Notes under the pieces: generated by a model
Told to the model about the DNA's origin: nothing
What the model saw: only the letters and a program-made list of their open reading frames with translations
Database searches by the model: none
Assembly: GCF_001719065.1 (NCBI RefSeq)
Contig: NZ_LWAF01000007.1
Coordinates: 1-64,000 of the forward strand
Length of the DNA stretch: 64,000 nucleotides
Source: Fervidobacterium thailandense
Lineage (GTDB): Bacteria > Thermotogota > Thermotogae > Thermotogales > Fervidobacteriaceae
Direction: 5' to 3'
Part shown: positions 37,883 to 48,416 of the stretch, in pieces
Numbering within the stretch: position 1 is the first letter of the stretch
How the letters are laid out: every line of letters begins with the position of its first letter
Translations under genes and position numbers: made by a program

Positions 37883-38356
37883 TTATTTATTTTCTTCAGA
37901 TTTTCCATCGGATTTTTCCGCCTTCAAGCTGTTTTCCTTTTCCCTATCGCGAACGATAATCGTGATGTGGGACATCCTCTTCTGGATGATGTCCGCCCTT
38001 CCACGCCCCCTGGGCCAAACCCTTTTCATTCTTGGACCGTCGTTCACCCAGCACGCGGCCACGTAGAGGTTCTCTTCGGACAAGCCGTGATTGTTCACCG
38101 CATTCGCTACAGCAGATTTTAACACATTCAGGACAATTTTTGCAGCCTTCTTTGGCGAAAATTCAAGAAGATTAAACGCCTCTGAAACATTCTTTCCCCT
38201 GATGGAGTTGATAACGCATCTGGCCTTCCTCGGGGATATCCTCACAAATCTGGCAACGGCCCTTGCTTCGATCCTCGGAAGCGTGCTCAAAAGTTCTTTC
38301 CTCTTGGCGTGGAACTTGGACCTCTTAAGTCCCTCTCTTTTGATGACAGTTTGCAT
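37883..38356 (-). CDS. rplV: 50S ribosomal protein L22
   Basis: 157 residues, longer than the usual 110-ish. The long tunnel hairpin ([18 protein letters not shown]) is present. A N-terminal addition of about 25 residues and a charged C-terminal tail ([17 protein letters not shown]) explain the length, a trait also seen in other Thermotogales. Confidence 0.97.
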   Translation of the reverse strand: MQTVIKREGLKRSKFHAKRKELLSTLPRIEARAVARFVRISPRKARCVINSIRGKNVSEAFNLLEFSPKKAAKIVLNVLKSAVANAVNNHGLSEENLYVAACWVNDGPRMKRVWPRGRGRADIIQKRMSHITIIVRDREKENSLKAEKSDGKSEENK

Positions 38357-38370
38357 TGTACTGTCCCTCC

Positions 38371-38658
38371 TTATTTCTTGACCTCACCTTTTTTAGCGGA
38401 TTTATTCGTGTGTCCACCGAAGCGTCTGGTGAAGGAAAATTCTCCGAGTTTGTGCCCAACCATGTTCTCGGTGATGTAAACAGGTATGTGTTTCATACCA
38501 TTGTAAACTGCGATTGTATGTCCAACCATCTCAGGGACGATGGTACTTGCCCTGCTCCAAGTCTTGATTATCTTCTTTTCACCGGTTTCGTTGAGCATCC
38601 TTATTTTCTTCAACAATTTAGGATCCACGTAGGGCCCTTTTTTACTCGATCTGCTCAT
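38371..38658 (-). CDS. rpsS: 30S ribosomal protein S19
   Basis: 95 residues; [39 protein letters not shown] and [16 protein letters not shown]. Part of the 30S head, next to S13. Confidence 0.98.
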   Translation of the reverse strand: MSRSSKKGPYVDPKLLKKIRMLNETGEKKIIKTWSRASTIVPEMVGHTIAVYNGMKHIPVYITENMVGHKLGEFSFTRRFGGHTNKSAKKGEVKK

Positions 38659-38674
38659 ACATTACACCTCCAGA

Positions 38675-39502
38675 TTACGCATTTCTTCTCCTCACAATGA
38701 ACTTATCACTTGGTCTCTTACCTCTTCTGGTCTTGTAACCTTTAGCAGGTACACCCCACGGGCTCTGTGGATGGTGACCCTTACCCCTACCTTCTCCACC
38801 ACCGTGCGGGTGATCAACTGGGTTCATTGCAACACCCCTGACGTGTGGCCTTCTACCTTTCCACCTTTCCCTACCGGCCTTACCGGATACCTCGTTCTTG
38901 TGATCCTCGTTTCCAACCGTTCCAACCGTTGCGTAACATTTTACGTGAACTTTTCTAAGCTCTCCGGAAGGCATTCTCAAAAGTGCGTAGTTACCTTCCT
39001 TTGCCATCAACTGGCAGGAGACTCCCGCACTCCTGGCGATTTTCGCACCACCGCGTGGTCTGAATTCGACGTTGTGCACGATGGTACCAACTGGAATGTT
39101 TTCCAGTGGGAGTGCGTTTCCAGGTTTGATTTCAGCATTTGGACCGCTCATCACCGTGTCGCCAACCTTCAAACCATCCGGTGCGATGATGTATCTCTTT
39201 TCACCATCCGCGTAAACAAGAAGTGCGATCCTTGCCGTTCTGTTCGGATCGTACTCGATAGCGACAACTTTAGCGGGGATGTTTTCCTTTTCCCATCTTC
39301 TGAAATCGACAATCCTGTAGAGCCTCTTGTGACCGCCACCCCTGAACCTGACGGTAATTCTACCGTGGTGGTTCCTACCGCCAGTGCTCTTAAGAGGTTC
39401 GACCAATGACTTTTCGGGCTCAGTCTTCGTAATCTCCGAAAAGTCGGGAATAACCATGAACCTTCTACCTGGCGTGACTGGTTTAAATCTCTTAAGACCC
39501 AT
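38675..39502 (-). CDS. rplB: 50S ribosomal protein L2
   Basis: 275 residues; [20 protein letters not shown] and the C-terminal signature [20 protein letters not shown] with the conserved histidine near the peptidyl transferase centre. It lies 13 bp after rplW. Confidence 0.99.
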   Translation of the reverse strand: MGLKRFKPVTPGRRFMVIPDFSEITKTEPEKSLVEPLKSTGGRNHHGRITVRFRGGGHKRLYRIVDFRRWEKENIPAKVVAIEYDPNRTARIALLVYADGEKRYIIAPDGLKVGDTVMSGPNAEIKPGNALPLENIPVGTIVHNVEFRPRGGAKIARSAGVSCQLMAKEGNYALLRMPSGELRKVHVKCYATVGTVGNEDHKNEVSGKAGRERWKGRRPHVRGVAMNPVDHPHGGGEGRGKGHHPQSPWGVPAKGYKTRRGKRPSDKFIVRRRNA

Positions 39503-39515
39503 TGTCGTTCACCCC

Positions 39516-39818
39516 TTACGCTTGTAGTTCTTTAATTACGTAACCTTCTGCTAGCTTAACGATAGCCTTTTTCCATTCCTTGGTGTAACCTTCCCTTGCA
39601 GAATAGCCCCTTCTCAAGTCTCTCTTTGGCTTTGGCTTCACGATTACGGTGTTTACCCTTTCAACCTTGACGTTGAAAAGTTTTTCAACGGCTTCCTTTA
39701 TCTGGGTCTTGTTGGCGTTCTTGTCGACCTCGAAAACGTACTCCCTGTTGGCTCTTAAGTTCATCGCTTTTTCACTGATTATGGGCCTGATGATTATATC
39801 CGCGTATTCTTTCCTCAT
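39516..39818 (-). CDS. rplW: 50S ribosomal protein L23
   Basis: 100 residues; [21 protein letters not shown] and [20 protein letters not shown]. It is the docking site of trigger factor and SRP. It overlaps rplD by 4 bp. Confidence 0.97.
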   Translation of the reverse strand: MRKEYADIIIRPIISEKAMNLRANREYVFEVDKNANKTQIKEAVEKLFNVKVERVNTVIVKPKPKRDLRRGYSAREGYTKEWKKAIVKLAEGYVIKELQA

Positions 39819-40486
39819 TTTCCGAGCACCTCCTCGATTTTGCGAACGGTGCCCTCGGTAAGGACAACCTTCGTAGCGTTGATGATATCGTAGACGTTCA
39901 ATCCATCAACGTTCAATGGATTCCCGTTGTTCGGATTATCCGCTATGATTACCTTTACACCTGGAATGTTTCTACCCGACAGTTTGACGTTCTCGTAAAC
40001 GGGTTCCTTCTTTGGCAATACGAAAAGAACTTTCTCGTCAGCGATTCCAAGGTTTTTCAGAACGTTCTTCAGCTGTTTTGTTTGAGGCTTATCGAATCGG
40101 ATGTCGCTAAGAACGATGAGGTTACCCTCTCTGAATCTTACAGAGAGCGCCGATCTGAGTGCAAGTCTCTTCATTTTTTTGTTAAGTCTCTTGAGGTAAT
40201 TCTTCGGTTTTGGACCGTGCGCAACACCACCGTGTCTCCAGTGAATAGCCCTGATCGAGCCTTGCCTTGCCCTACCGGTGTGTTTCTGTGGCCACGGTTT
40301 TCTTCCACCACCGGAAACCTCGCCTCTGGTCTTGGTTGACGCCGTTCCTGCTCTTGCATTTGTAAGCTGCATGTCGATGTAACGCCACATCACGTCGTAG
40401 TTCGGCTCGATGTTGAAAACTTCATCGCTTATCTCGATCGTGCCTATCTTTTCTCCAACAATGTTGTAGAGTGCTACTTGTGCCAT
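39815..40486 (-). CDS. rplD: 50S ribosomal protein L4
   Basis: 223 residues; the loop [20 protein letters not shown] that lines the exit tunnel is clear. In E. coli L4 represses the S10 operon; no matching leader structure was recognised here. Confidence 0.98.
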   Translation of the reverse strand: MAQVALYNIVGEKIGTIEISDEVFNIEPNYDVMWRYIDMQLTNARAGTASTKTRGEVSGGGRKPWPQKHTGRARQGSIRAIHWRHGGVAHGPKPKNYLKRLNKKMKRLALRSALSVRFREGNLIVLSDIRFDKPQTKQLKNVLKNLGIADEKVLFVLPKKEPVYENVKLSGRNIPGVKVIIADNPNNGNPLNVDGLNVYDIINATKVVLTEGTVRKIEEVLGK

Positions 40487-40531
40487 ACCTTTTCCTCCCT
40501 TACATCATTTTCGGAGCACGTCCTTGTTCCG

Positions 40532-41161
40532 TTATTTCTTCGGCTTCACCGCACTCCTTATCAGAACAAGGCTGCCCCTCGCTCCTGGCACTCCACCTTT
40601 GACCGCTAAAAGATGATTTTCGACATCTATTTTGACGACTTCGGAATTGAGAATGGTAACCCTTTCATTTCCGTACCTTCCAGGCATCTTCTTACCCTTG
40701 AATATCCTTGCCGGTTCGGTGTGCTGACCAACGGAACCAAGCTCTCTGTGGAACTTCGCACCGTGTGACCTGGGACCACCTTGGAAGTTCCATCTCTTCA
40801 TTGCACCGGCGAAACCTCTACCTTTTGACCAACCCGTAATGTCTATTTTATCGCCTTCTTCGAAAATTGCAACGGTGATTTCCTGACCAACGGTGTACTT
40901 GTCGACATCGTCAACTCTGAATTCCTTGAGTACCCTCATTGGCTTGAGGTTGGCTTTCTTGAATACTCCAAGCATCGGTTTGGTGACCTTTTTTTCGCTT
41001 ACTTCTTCAAAACCGAGCTGGATGGCGTTGTAACCGTCCTTCTCAACTGTCTTCTTCTGAACAACGTAACACGGACCGGCTTTCAACACGGTCACAGGAA
41101 TAACTTTATCATCTTTCCACAATCTCGTCATTCCTATCTTTCGGGCGATTATAAATTTCAT
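40532..41161 (-). CDS. rplC: 50S ribosomal protein L3
   Basis: 209 residues starting MKFIIARKIGMTRLW, with GRGFAGAMKRWNFQGGPRSH. ATG 41161 follows GGAGGTG by seven bases; the frame extends eight codons upstream without a good site. Only 20 bp separates it from rpsJ. Confidence 0.98.
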   Translation of the reverse strand: MKFIIARKIGMTRLWKDDKVIPVTVLKAGPCYVVQKKTVEKDGYNAIQLGFEEVSEKKVTKPMLGVFKKANLKPMRVLKEFRVDDVDKYTVGQEITVAIFEEGDKIDITGWSKGRGFAGAMKRWNFQGGPRSHGAKFHRELGSVGQHTEPARIFKGKKMPGRYGNERVTILNSEVVKIDVENHLLAVKGGVPGARGSLVLIRSAVKPKK

Positions 41162-41181
41162 CTCAAAACACCTCCAAGGTC

Positions 41182-41490
41182 TCACAAGTTGATTTCAACA
41201 TCTACACCGGCTGGAAGGTTTATCTTCATGAGTGCGTCGATCGTTTTCGGGTTCGGATCGATGATATCGATTAACCTTTTGTGAACCTTCTTTTCGAATT
41301 GTTCTCGCGAATCCTTGTGTTTTAACGGTGATCTCAAAACAACGTACAAAGTCCTCTCCGTGGGGAGTGGAATGGGACCTGACACCTTTGCGTTTGTTTG
41401 CTTTGCAACTTCGACAATTTTCTTTGCAGACTCATCAAGCAACCTGTGGTCGTAAGCTTTCAACCTTATTCTTATTTTCTGACCAGGCAT
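41182..41490 (-). CDS. rpsJ: 30S ribosomal protein S10
   Basis: 102 residues; [20 protein letters not shown] and [22 protein letters not shown]10 also takes part in transcription antitermination with NusB. It is the first gene after the terminator-like hairpin that follows tuf. Confidence 0.98.
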   Translation of the reverse strand: MPGQKIRIRLKAYDHRLLDESAKKIVEVAKQTNAKVSGPIPLPTERTLYVVLRSPLKHKDSREQFEKKVHKRLIDIIDPNPKTIDALMKINLPAGVDVEINL

Positions 41491-41510
41491 GCCTTACCCT
41501 CCTTCGCTTG

Positions 41511-41531
41511 AAAAAGGGGGGAAGCCCCCCC
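41511..41531 (-). terminator. terminator-like hairpin between tuf and rpsJ
   Basis: On the minus strand a run of G residues, CTT and CCCCCC form a 6-bp G+C stem with a 3-nt loop, followed by TTTTTC. It has the form of an intrinsic terminator, so it may end or reduce transcription from the str cluster before the S10 cluster. Confidence 0.72.
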
Positions 41532-41574
41532 TGCTTTTACCAAGGCTTTTCCGATTCGGTTTTAGCTCAAGCTA

Positions 41575-42777
41575 TTACTCGATTATTTCCGTAACAACAC
41601 CTGCACCAACGGTCTTTCCACCTTCGCGGACCGCAAACCTCATACCTTTTTCGATAGCGACCGGGTAGATGAGTTCGATCGTCATTTCGAGGTTGTCACC
41701 AGGCATGACCATTTCAACACCAGCTGGGAGGTCGACGATTTCACCGGTGACGTCAGCAGTTCTGATGTAGAATTGTGGTTTGTAACCCTTTGTGAACGGA
41801 GTGTGCCTACCGCCCTCTTCTTTCTTGAGGACGTAGATGTTTGCTTTGAACTTCTTGTGTGGTGTGATGGAACCGGGTTTTGCAAGAACTTGTCCTCTTT
41901 CAACTTCATCCTTGTCAATACCCCTGAGGAGACAACCAACGTTGTCACCAGCGATTGCTTCATCGAGTTCTTTCCTGAACATTTCAACACTTGTAATAAC
42001 TGTCTTCTTGATCTCGTAGCTCAAACCGATAATTTCGGCTTCAACACCCGGTTTGATGACGCCACGTTCGATCCTTCCTGTAACAACCGTACCCCTACCG
42101 GTGATCGAGAAGACGTCTTCAATTGGCATAAGGAATGGTTTGTCGATTTCACGAACTGGTTCTGGTATGTAGTTGTCCATGGCGTCGAGGAGTTCCTTTA
42201 TCGGTTTGTAAGCGGGATCGTTTGGATCGTTACCAGCTTCGATTGCTTTGAGAGCGGAACCCCTGATAACGGGGAGTTCATCGCCGGGGAATTCGTACTT
42301 GTTGAGCAGGTCCCTAACTTCCATTTCAACAAGGTCGACAAGCTCGGGATCGTCAACCATGTCAACCTTGTTGATAAAAACGATTATGTAAGGAACGTTA
42401 ACCTGCCTTGCAAGAAGCACGTGTTCCCTTGTCTGTGGCATTGGACCGTCCGTTGCTGCGACAACGAGGATTGCACCGTCCATCTGTGCAGCACCGGTGA
42501 TCATGTTCTTGATGTAGTCAGCGTGACCAGGGCAGTCAATGTGTGCATAGTGTCTCTTTTCAGTCTGGTACTCAACGTGGGTGATGTTGATGGTAATACC
42601 TCTTGCCCTTTCTTCTGGAGCCTTGTCAATCATTTCGTAGGGTGTGTAGTCTGCAAGTCCGAGGAGCGAGCAGTACTTTGTGATAGCTGCTGTGAGTGTT
42701 GTCTTACCGTGGTCGATGTGTCCGATCGTTCCAACGTTCACGTGTGGCTTGGTCCTTACAAATTTTTCCTTTGCCAT
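41575..42777 (-). CDS. tuf: elongation factor Tu
   Basis: EF-Tu delivers aminoacyl-tRNA to the ribosome. The 400-residue protein has G1 GHIDHGKTT (18-26), G2 RARGITIN with the switch threonine, G3 [13 protein letters not shown]4 NKVDMVDD and G5 SALKAIE, then domains 2 and 3. It is the only tuf in the window and the fourth gene of the str cluster. Confidence 0.99.
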   Translation of the reverse strand: MAKEKFVRTKPHVNVGTIGHIDHGKTTLTAAITKYCSLLGLADYTPYEMIDKAPEERARGITINITHVEYQTEKRHYAHIDCPGHADYIKNMITGAAQMDGAILVVAATDGPMPQTREHVLLARQVNVPYIIVFINKVDMVDDPELVDLVEMEVRDLLNKYEFPGDELPVIRGSALKAIEAGNDPNDPAYKPIKELLDAMDNYIPEPVREIDKPFLMPIEDVFSITGRGTVVTGRIERGVIKPGVEAEIIGLSYEIKKTVITSVEMFRKELDEAIAGDNVGCLLRGIDKDEVERGQVLAKPGSITPHKKFKANIYVLKKEEGGRHTPFTKGYKPQFYIRTADVTGEIVDLPAGVEMVMPGDNLEMTIELIYPVAIEKGMRFAVREGGKTVGAGVVTEIIE

Positions 42778-42819
42778 ACCTCTGTGCCCTCCTTCTTCCC
42801 ATGGTGGATTGGGAATTTA

Positions 42820-44898
42820 TTACTCTTTCTTGAGAATCTTTTCAGCAACTTTGTCTGGAACCCTTTCGTAATGTGATAGTGTCATCACGTAATTAGCTCT
42901 ACCTTGTGACAATGATCTCAACGTGGTCGCGTAACCAAACATCTCACTCAATGGAACAAGTGCTTTTACAACCCTCAAATGGCCCCTTGTTTCGAGTGCG
43001 TCGATGTGTGCACGTCTGGAGTTCAAGTCCGCTATTATGTTACCCATGTACTCTTCCGGTGTGGTTACCTCAACACGCATGATGGGTTCAAGCAAAGCCG
43101 GACTACCCTTTTGCATTGCCTCTTTGAATGCCATGCTCGCGGCAATCTTAAACGCCATTTCGGAGGAGTCAACCTCGTGGTACGAACCATCCACGAGCGT
43201 GGCTTTAATTCCAACCACCGGGTAACCGGCCAGTTCTCCAACTTGCATCGCTTCCCTGATACCTTCTTCAATTGCCGGAATGTACTGCTTCGGTATAACT
43301 CCGCCAACTGTTTTGTCAACAAATTCAAACGTTTTGTCCAACGGTAGTGGCTCGAATTCAATGATAACGTGTCCGTACTGACCTCTACCACCACTCTGCC
43401 TGATGTACTTACCTTCAGTCTTGACTGGCTTGGTGATGGTTTCCCTGTATGCAACCTGAGGCTTACCTACACGAACGTTAACACCGAATTCTCTCTTAAG
43501 TCTGTCCACGATGATTTCAAGGTGCAGCTCTCCCATTCCAGCGAGGATCGTTTCTCCAGTTTCCTGATCCACGTAAGCTCTCAGAGATGGATCTTCCTCG
43601 AGCAACGCTTGTAACGCTTTGGATAACTTCGTCTCATCGTCCTTGGTCACCGGTTCGATTGCAATGGAAATAACCGGTTCCGGGAATTCCATCTTTTCAA
43701 GAACAACAAACGTCTTTTCGTCACAAATTGTGTCGCCCGTAATGGTGCTCTTCATTCCAATGACTCCAACAATATCACCTGCTCGGATGTAATCCACGTC
43801 TTCTCGCTTGTCCGCATGGAGGAATATCAAGCGCGAGACACGCTCTTTAACGTTTTTCGTGGTGTTGATGACGTAATTACCTTTTTCTAAGCGCCCGCTG
43901 TAAACTCTCAAGAATGTTAATTTTCCAACGTACGGGTCGGCCTGAATCTTGAAAGCGTATGCCACAAATGGACCATCTTCTTTTGGGTAAACGAAAACTT
44001 CATTTCCGTCCTTGTCAAATCCCCTCACCGGCGGAAGATCGAGCGGCGAAGGGAGGTACCTGACAACACCATCGAGCAACGGTTGAATTCCCATGTTCAT
44101 CTTTGCTGAACCACAAAAAACTGGTGTTCCGAGCCCTGCTATCGTTAATCTCCTGAGGGCCGCATGAATTTGCTCAGCTGTCGGTTCTTCACCTTCAAGA
44201 TACAGCTCCATGATCTCGTCGTCGACTTCAGCTATCTTCTCGATCATGTCCTCACGAGCTTCCTCAGCTTTATCTAAATACTCGGCCGGAATGTCCTCAT
44301 AAACCATCTCCGTACCCTCAGGATTAAGCCAACGAATCGCCTTCATCTCTATAAGGTCGATGACACCTTTAAAATCACTCTCGGCGCCCATTGGTATCTG
44401 AACTGGGATTGGGTGAGCACCGAGCCTTTCGACCATGGATTGAACCGCCATTTCAAAGTCGGCACCGGTCTTGTCCATCTTGTTCATAAAGGCAATTCTT
44501 GGAACTTTGTACTTATCAGCCTGGCGCCAAACGGTTTCCGACTGAGGCTCGACTCCTGCCGTTGCATCGAATATAGCAATTGCGCCATCGAGGACTCTCA
44601 AAGAACGCTCAACCTCGATGGTGAAATCAACGTGACCAGGAGTGTCGATGATGTTTATTCTGTGACCTTTCCAGAAACACGTTGTTGCAGCCGATGTGAT
44701 GGTGATACCACGTTCTTTTTCCTGAATCATCCAGTCCATTGTGGCCGTTCCATCATCGACACTACCTATCTGGTGCTTACGACCGGTAAAGAACAAGATA
44801 CGCTCGGTAGTCGTAGTCTTACCGGCATCAATATGAGCCATTATTCCTATGTTTCTAAGCTTATCCAGGTCAACATATAAGGCTTTGATCTCTTCCAT
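42820..44898 (-). CDS. fusA: elongation factor G
   Basis: EF-G drives translocation with GTP. The 692-residue protein has G1 [13 protein letters not shown], the switch region [14 protein letters not shown]3 [10 protein letters not shown]4 [10 protein letters not shown], and domain IV ([18 protein letters not shown]). It lies between rpsG (81 bp) and tuf (42 bp). There is no sign of the paralogous EF-G2 form. Confidence 0.99.
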   Translation of the reverse strand: MEEIKALYVDLDKLRNIGIMAHIDAGKTTTTERILFFTGRKHQIGSVDDGTATMDWMIQEKERGITITSAATTCFWKGHRINIIDTPGHVDFTIEVERSLRVLDGAIAIFDATAGVEPQSETVWRQADKYKVPRIAFMNKMDKTGADFEMAVQSMVERLGAHPIPVQIPMGAESDFKGVIDLIEMKAIRWLNPEGTEMVYEDIPAEYLDKAEEAREDMIEKIAEVDDEIMELYLEGEEPTAEQIHAALRRLTIAGLGTPVFCGSAKMNMGIQPLLDGVVRYLPSPLDLPPVRGFDKDGNEVFVYPKEDGPFVAYAFKIQADPYVGKLTFLRVYSGRLEKGNYVINTTKNVKERVSRLIFLHADKREDVDYIRAGDIVGVIGMKSTITGDTICDEKTFVVLEKMEFPEPVISIAIEPVTKDDETKLSKALQALLEEDPSLRAYVDQETGETILAGMGELHLEIIVDRLKREFGVNVRVGKPQVAYRETITKPVKTEGKYIRQSGGRGQYGHVIIEFEPLPLDKTFEFVDKTVGGVIPKQYIPAIEEGIREAMQVGELAGYPVVGIKATLVDGSYHEVDSSEMAFKIAASMAFKEAMQKGSPALLEPIMRVEVTTPEEYMGNIIADLNSRRAHIDALETRGHLRVVKALVPLSEMFGYATTLRSLSQGRANYVMTLSHYERVPDKVAEKILKKE

Positions 44899-44979
44899 AG
44901 TTTCCTCCTCAAACCTGGCCGCGCCCGATTGTTCCGAACGCGAACCGATTTCCTTAGTTGTTGTTAAATCTATAAAGGA

Positions 44980-45447
<468 letters not shown>

Positions 45448-45475
45448 TCAAGTCCCTCCTCATTCGCTACCTGGA

Positions 45476-45880
45476 TTACTTCTTACCCTTAGCAGCTGCC
45501 GCCGCACCCGCTTTCGGCCTCTTAGCACCGTACTTACTTCTGCTCTGTCTCCTGTTTTCAACACCAGCAGCATCGAGAGCCCCACGGATGATCTTGTACC
45601 TGACACCCGGTAGGTCCTTGACCCTTCCACCCCTAACAAGAACAATCGAGTGCTCTTGCAAGTTGTGACCAATACCCGGGATGTAGGCCGTAACCTCGAT
45701 ACCATTGCTCAACCTAACCTTTGCGATCTTTCGCAGAGCCGAGTTCGGCTTTTTCGGTGTCATCGTGGAAACCCTAACACAAACTCCGCGTTTCTGTGGG
45801 TGACCCTGAAGTGCTGGAGCCTTGGATTTGTACTTAACCTTTTCCCTTCCGTGCCTAACAAGCTGATTAATAGTTGGCAT
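45476..45880 (-). CDS. rpsL: 30S ribosomal protein S12
   Basis: 134 residues starting [14 protein letters not shown]. The decoding-site loop [11 protein letters not shown] keeps the lysine linked to streptomycin sensitivity, so there is no classical resistance change. An alanine/lysine-rich tail ([12 protein letters not shown]) ends the protein. ATG 45880 follows GGAGGGAGG. It is the first gene of the superoperon. Confidence 0.98.
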   Translation of the reverse strand: MPTINQLVRHGREKVKYKSKAPALQGHPQKRGVCVRVSTMTPKKPNSALRKIAKVRLSNGIEVTAYIPGIGHNLQEHSIVLVRGGRVKDLPGVRYKIIRGALDAAGVENRRQSRSKYGAKRPKAGAAAAAKGKK

Positions 45881-45914
45881 CTTAACCCTCCCTCCAGAAA
45901 TCATATCGTGTGAT

Positions 45915-45943
45915 ATTATAACCACGCTTCTTCGAAAAAACAA
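45915..45943 (-). promoter_or_regulatory. promoter of the str-S10-spc-alpha superoperon
   Basis: On the minus strand TTGTTT (45938-45943) and a perfect TATAAT (45915-45920) are 17 bp apart, about 35 bp upstream of the rpsL ATG. Confidence 0.75.
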
Positions 45944-46030
45944 TAAAGCCAGTGTGAATTTTTTGTTGCATACACCCAGTCGGGCGTTTGCAAACATCCA
46001 AAGAAGAAAACGAACAGGTTTACTACCAAA

Positions 46031-46060
46031 AATAAGGGCGCTAAGGTTAGCGCCCTTTTT
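46031..46060 (-). terminator. terminator after tRNA-Gln
   Basis: GGGCGCTAA and TTAGCGCCC form a stem of about 9 bp with a short loop. T-rich sequence follows on the minus strand (TTATTTTT); on the plus strand it is also followed by five T. It lies just past the tRNA-Gln 3' end, so it mainly serves the tRNA unit. Confidence 0.85.
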
Positions 46061-46066
46061 CGTTCG

Positions 46067-46141
46067 TGGCTGGGGCGGTAGGACTCGAACCTACACAACC
46101 GGAGCCAAAGTCCGGGGTCCTGCCAATTAGACGACGCCCCA
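46067..46141 (-). tRNA. tRNA-Gln (anticodon TTG)
   Basis: A 75-nt cloverleaf with encoded CCA. The acceptor is TGGGGCG/CGCCCCA with discriminator G. The anticodon stem CCGGA/TCCGG encloses CTTTGGC, giving TTG for CAA codons. The weak T1-A72 pair is a known identity feature of tRNA-Gln. Confidence 0.96.
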
Positions 46142-46216
46142 GCGCTAAAAGCGCCGTATCGCCAACTTCCAGAATGGAAGTGTGCGCCTCCAGCCACGTT
46201 AACTCAAGAAAAAAGC

Positions 46217-46291
46217 TGGTGGGTGCGGCAGGGATTGAACCTACGACCTCTTCCGCGTCAAGGAAGCGCTCTCCCACTGAGCTACGCACCC
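46217..46291 (-). tRNA. tRNA-Val (anticodon GAC)
   Basis: A 75-nt cloverleaf with encoded CCA. The acceptor is GGGTGCG/CGCACCC with A73. The anticodon stem CTTCC/GGAAG encloses TTGACGC, giving GAC. It is the first gene of a two-tRNA unit, with a 75-bp spacer before tRNA-Gln. Confidence 0.97.
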
Positions 46292-46310
46292 ACTCCAGCC
46301 AGCGTTACAC

Positions 46311-46339
46311 ATTTTACTATGAACCTTGAGTTCTGTCAA
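46311..46339 (-). promoter_or_regulatory. promoter of the tRNA-Val/tRNA-Gln unit
   Basis: On the minus strand consensus TTGACA (46334-46339) and TAAAAT (46311-46316) are 17 bp apart, 20 bp before tRNA-Val. Confidence 0.8.
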
Positions 46340-46516
46340 GTACCTCTTTTCTCTGACCCCATCGAAAAGCAAAGTTGCTACAAGTAGGTTGCATGCTAAC
46401 ACGAAACGTTTAAAAGGCTAAAGCCGAAATTTTCCCGATTTAGTTTTCGTAGATCTCATGGTAAAATATCCGTAGCAGTTTTTTGGAAACATAAGTTAGA
46501 AACTGGGGGTTGAAGG

Positions 46517-47245
46517 ATGTTAGAACATGTCAAGCGGACTGAGTATATCAAACAGTTTGTTGCCTTCCTGTTCTTCCTTGTTTTAGTTGCCTTTTCTTCC
46601 ACAAAATTGCTAGCTGCGACGCTCTTTGGAGATTGGTACGGATTTTCACATGTTGATATATCGCCATTATTTTTACATTACACTCCACAAGTAAGTGACT
46701 CCGTTTCGTTTTTCGATAAGCTATCTATTTTCTACTCGTTCGAAAAGAGCTTTGATGTTAAGAATCCTAAACCTCTGTACGACGGCTTCACGCTGTTTTC
46801 GACTTTTTCGAGCTTCTTAAAACTCTCGGATGTTAAGTACTGGCAACGAGGAGGTTATTACGATCTGTGGTGTCAGTTAATCCAACTGAAACTATTTAAT
46901 CAACGGGATAGTTTGAACATTAAGTTTGGGCTGGGACTCGGGTTATCTATAGAAAGTGTTTCTATTTCGCTGGGAAACTCAAAGTTTTTGGAGGATTTTG
47001 ATGAATTCAGTTTTCCGCACGAAAATAGGGTTCACCTGCTAAACCTGCTGGCGAGATTCGTATTTAGCTTCGATATCCCAACAGGGCTAATTTACGCTTC
47101 CTATTTAAGGTACTCGATAGCTTTCAATGTAATCTGGACGGTTTTTGGCCCGTTTGCTGATCCTCTGGTGCTTGTTGAAGCACCTGATTTTGAACGCACC
47201 AGAACGCAGTGGCAACACAGTATAGCCTTCAAACTATCATTCTAA
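46517..47245 (+). CDS. exported protein of unknown function
   Basis: The gene is not recognised. The 242-residue product has an N-terminal hydrophobic signal or anchor (about 15-36). The rest is rich in Phe, Leu, Ser and aromatic residues in strand-like patterns, suggesting a secreted or outer-sheath beta protein. The start is supported by GGGGG at about 46505-46509. A TAAAAT at 46462-46467 may be its -10 box. It overlaps the start region of the permease gene, so the two may be cotranscribed. Confidence 0.6.
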   Translation: MLEHVKRTEYIKQFVAFLFFLVLVAFSSTKLLAATLFGDWYGFSHVDISPLFLHYTPQVSDSVSFFDKLSIFYSFEKSFDVKNPKPLYDGFTLFSTFSSFLKLSDVKYWQRGGYYDLWCQLIQLKLFNQRDSLNIKFGLGLGLSIESVSISLGNSKFLEDFDEFSFPHENRVHLLNLLARFVFSFDIPTGLIYASYLRYSIAFNVIWTVFGPFADPLVLVEAPDFERTRTQWQHSIAFKLSF

Positions 47246-47280
47246 GCTCGTGGATAGTCGTTGCTACGGGAGATGAAACC

Positions 47281-48411
47281 ATGGTAGTGTTCCTAAAACT
47301 TTTAAAATTGGAGTTTCGCAGGTTCTTTCGAAGGCCATCCACATATCTCGCTATAACGATTATGCCTCTTGTGTTACTTACACTTGGAGGACTCTTTTTC
47401 AAATCCCTTGGGGCTCAGAATCTAAGGATAGGAGTTTACAGCAAGGATAAGTCAGCGCTCTCTAAGTTCACCGTCGGTGTTGTGATGTCACTGTTCCAAG
47501 GTGGTACGGTTTCGTACGTTGGAAAGGATTACGAAGAAAAGCTTATGTCGGGGGAATACCATGCTGTAATCATCATACCGGAGGATTTCACATCATCGCT
47601 CTTTTCCGCAAAACGCACGAAACTTTACTACGTACCAAGCCCTGTGGACACACACCTTTCTGCAGCTGCGTTCTTGGTCTTCAAAAAGCTCTTTGACGAT
47701 CTCGGGGGAGGTCCTTTCTTCAACCCACAGGTCCTCAGGCAAATGTACGTTTCAAAGAGTGTTCCGGCACCTGAACTTGTTACGGAAAAGGGGTTGGACT
47801 TTTCCCATGTATTCGCCCCAGCGTTAATATTCCTCACCATCATGTTCACTGGGTTAGTTATCGGAAGTGGGGTAATCGTACGTGATCGCGAGGAAAATCT
47901 TGCAACACATTACGCATTTGCAAACTTGTCACCGTTGAAAGTTGTGTTATTAAAGCTGCTACCAACGTTTGTTCTCGCAACCGTTGTAGGATTAGCTTCT
48001 TTTGGCTTATTCGTCGCCTCAGGTTTAAAGATCAAAACATCCGTTATTGCGCTGCTCGTTCTCAACAGCGCCATCTTCTATTCGACACTTGGATTGCTGA
48101 TATCGACTTTCTCAAAATCTTCACTAACTGCCTACCTAATTGGTTCAACACTGAGCTTCCTGTTCCTTCTTAGCAGTGGTGCGCTGACACCAATTTCCTC
48201 ATTGCCGTTGGCACTCAGGAAGACGGTAAAACTCATGCCCACCACAACGGCGGTGTACCTCACCCGCGTGATGCAGTTTTTTGGTGAATACGGGGTGAGT
48301 GATCTTTTAAAGGTTAACTCCGCGTTTACATGGACCCTGAGTATTGCAATGGTCTTGTTAATAATTCTAAGGTTGCGATTAGAACAGGCACCCTCGAAAA
48401 CAATGAGGTGA
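47281..48411 (+). CDS. ABC-2 type transporter permease
   Basis: A 376-residue membrane protein with one N-terminal span (about 20-42), a large soluble loop (about 50-175), and five or six C-terminal spans. This is the ABC-2/YhaP-type permease layout; RIGVYSKDK and the ATHYAFANLSPLKVVLLKLLP segment are characteristic. It would export a drug, lipid or polysaccharide with a partner ATPase, but none is encoded beside it. ATG 47281 is chosen because GGGAG lies about ten bases upstream; the frame also opens 24 codons earlier inside the preceding gene. Confidence 0.88.
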   Translation: MVVFLKLLKLEFRRFFRRPSTYLAITIMPLVLLTLGGLFFKSLGAQNLRIGVYSKDKSALSKFTVGVVMSLFQGGTVSYVGKDYEEKLMSGEYHAVIIIPEDFTSSLFSAKRTKLYYVPSPVDTHLSAAAFLVFKKLFDDLGGGPFFNPQVLRQMYVSKSVPAPELVTEKGLDFSHVFAPALIFLTIMFTGLVIGSGVIVRDREENLATHYAFANLSPLKVVLLKLLPTFVLATVVGLASFGLFVASGLKIKTSVIALLVLNSAIFYSTLGLLISTFSKSSLTAYLIGSTLSFLFLLSSGALTPISSLPLALRKTVKLMPTTTAVYLTRVMQFFGEYGVSDLLKVNSAFTWTLSIAMVLLIILRLRLEQAPSKTMR

Positions 48412-48416
48412 CCGGT

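Noticed and set aside
41773-42876. A 367-codon plus-strand frame opposite tuf
   Set aside because: Its length results from the biased codon use of the tuf gene on the other strand. The peptide is Cys/Val/Phe-rich and resembles nothing.
45476-45880. Streptomycin-resistance change in S12
   Set aside because: The loop [11 protein letters not shown] has the wild-type lysine, so there is no support for resistance.
46142-46216. A third tRNA gene between tRNA-Gln and tRNA-Val
   Set aside because: No D arm or GTTCRA-type T loop can be placed; only simple hairpins are present. Kept as a low-interest finding, not a gene.
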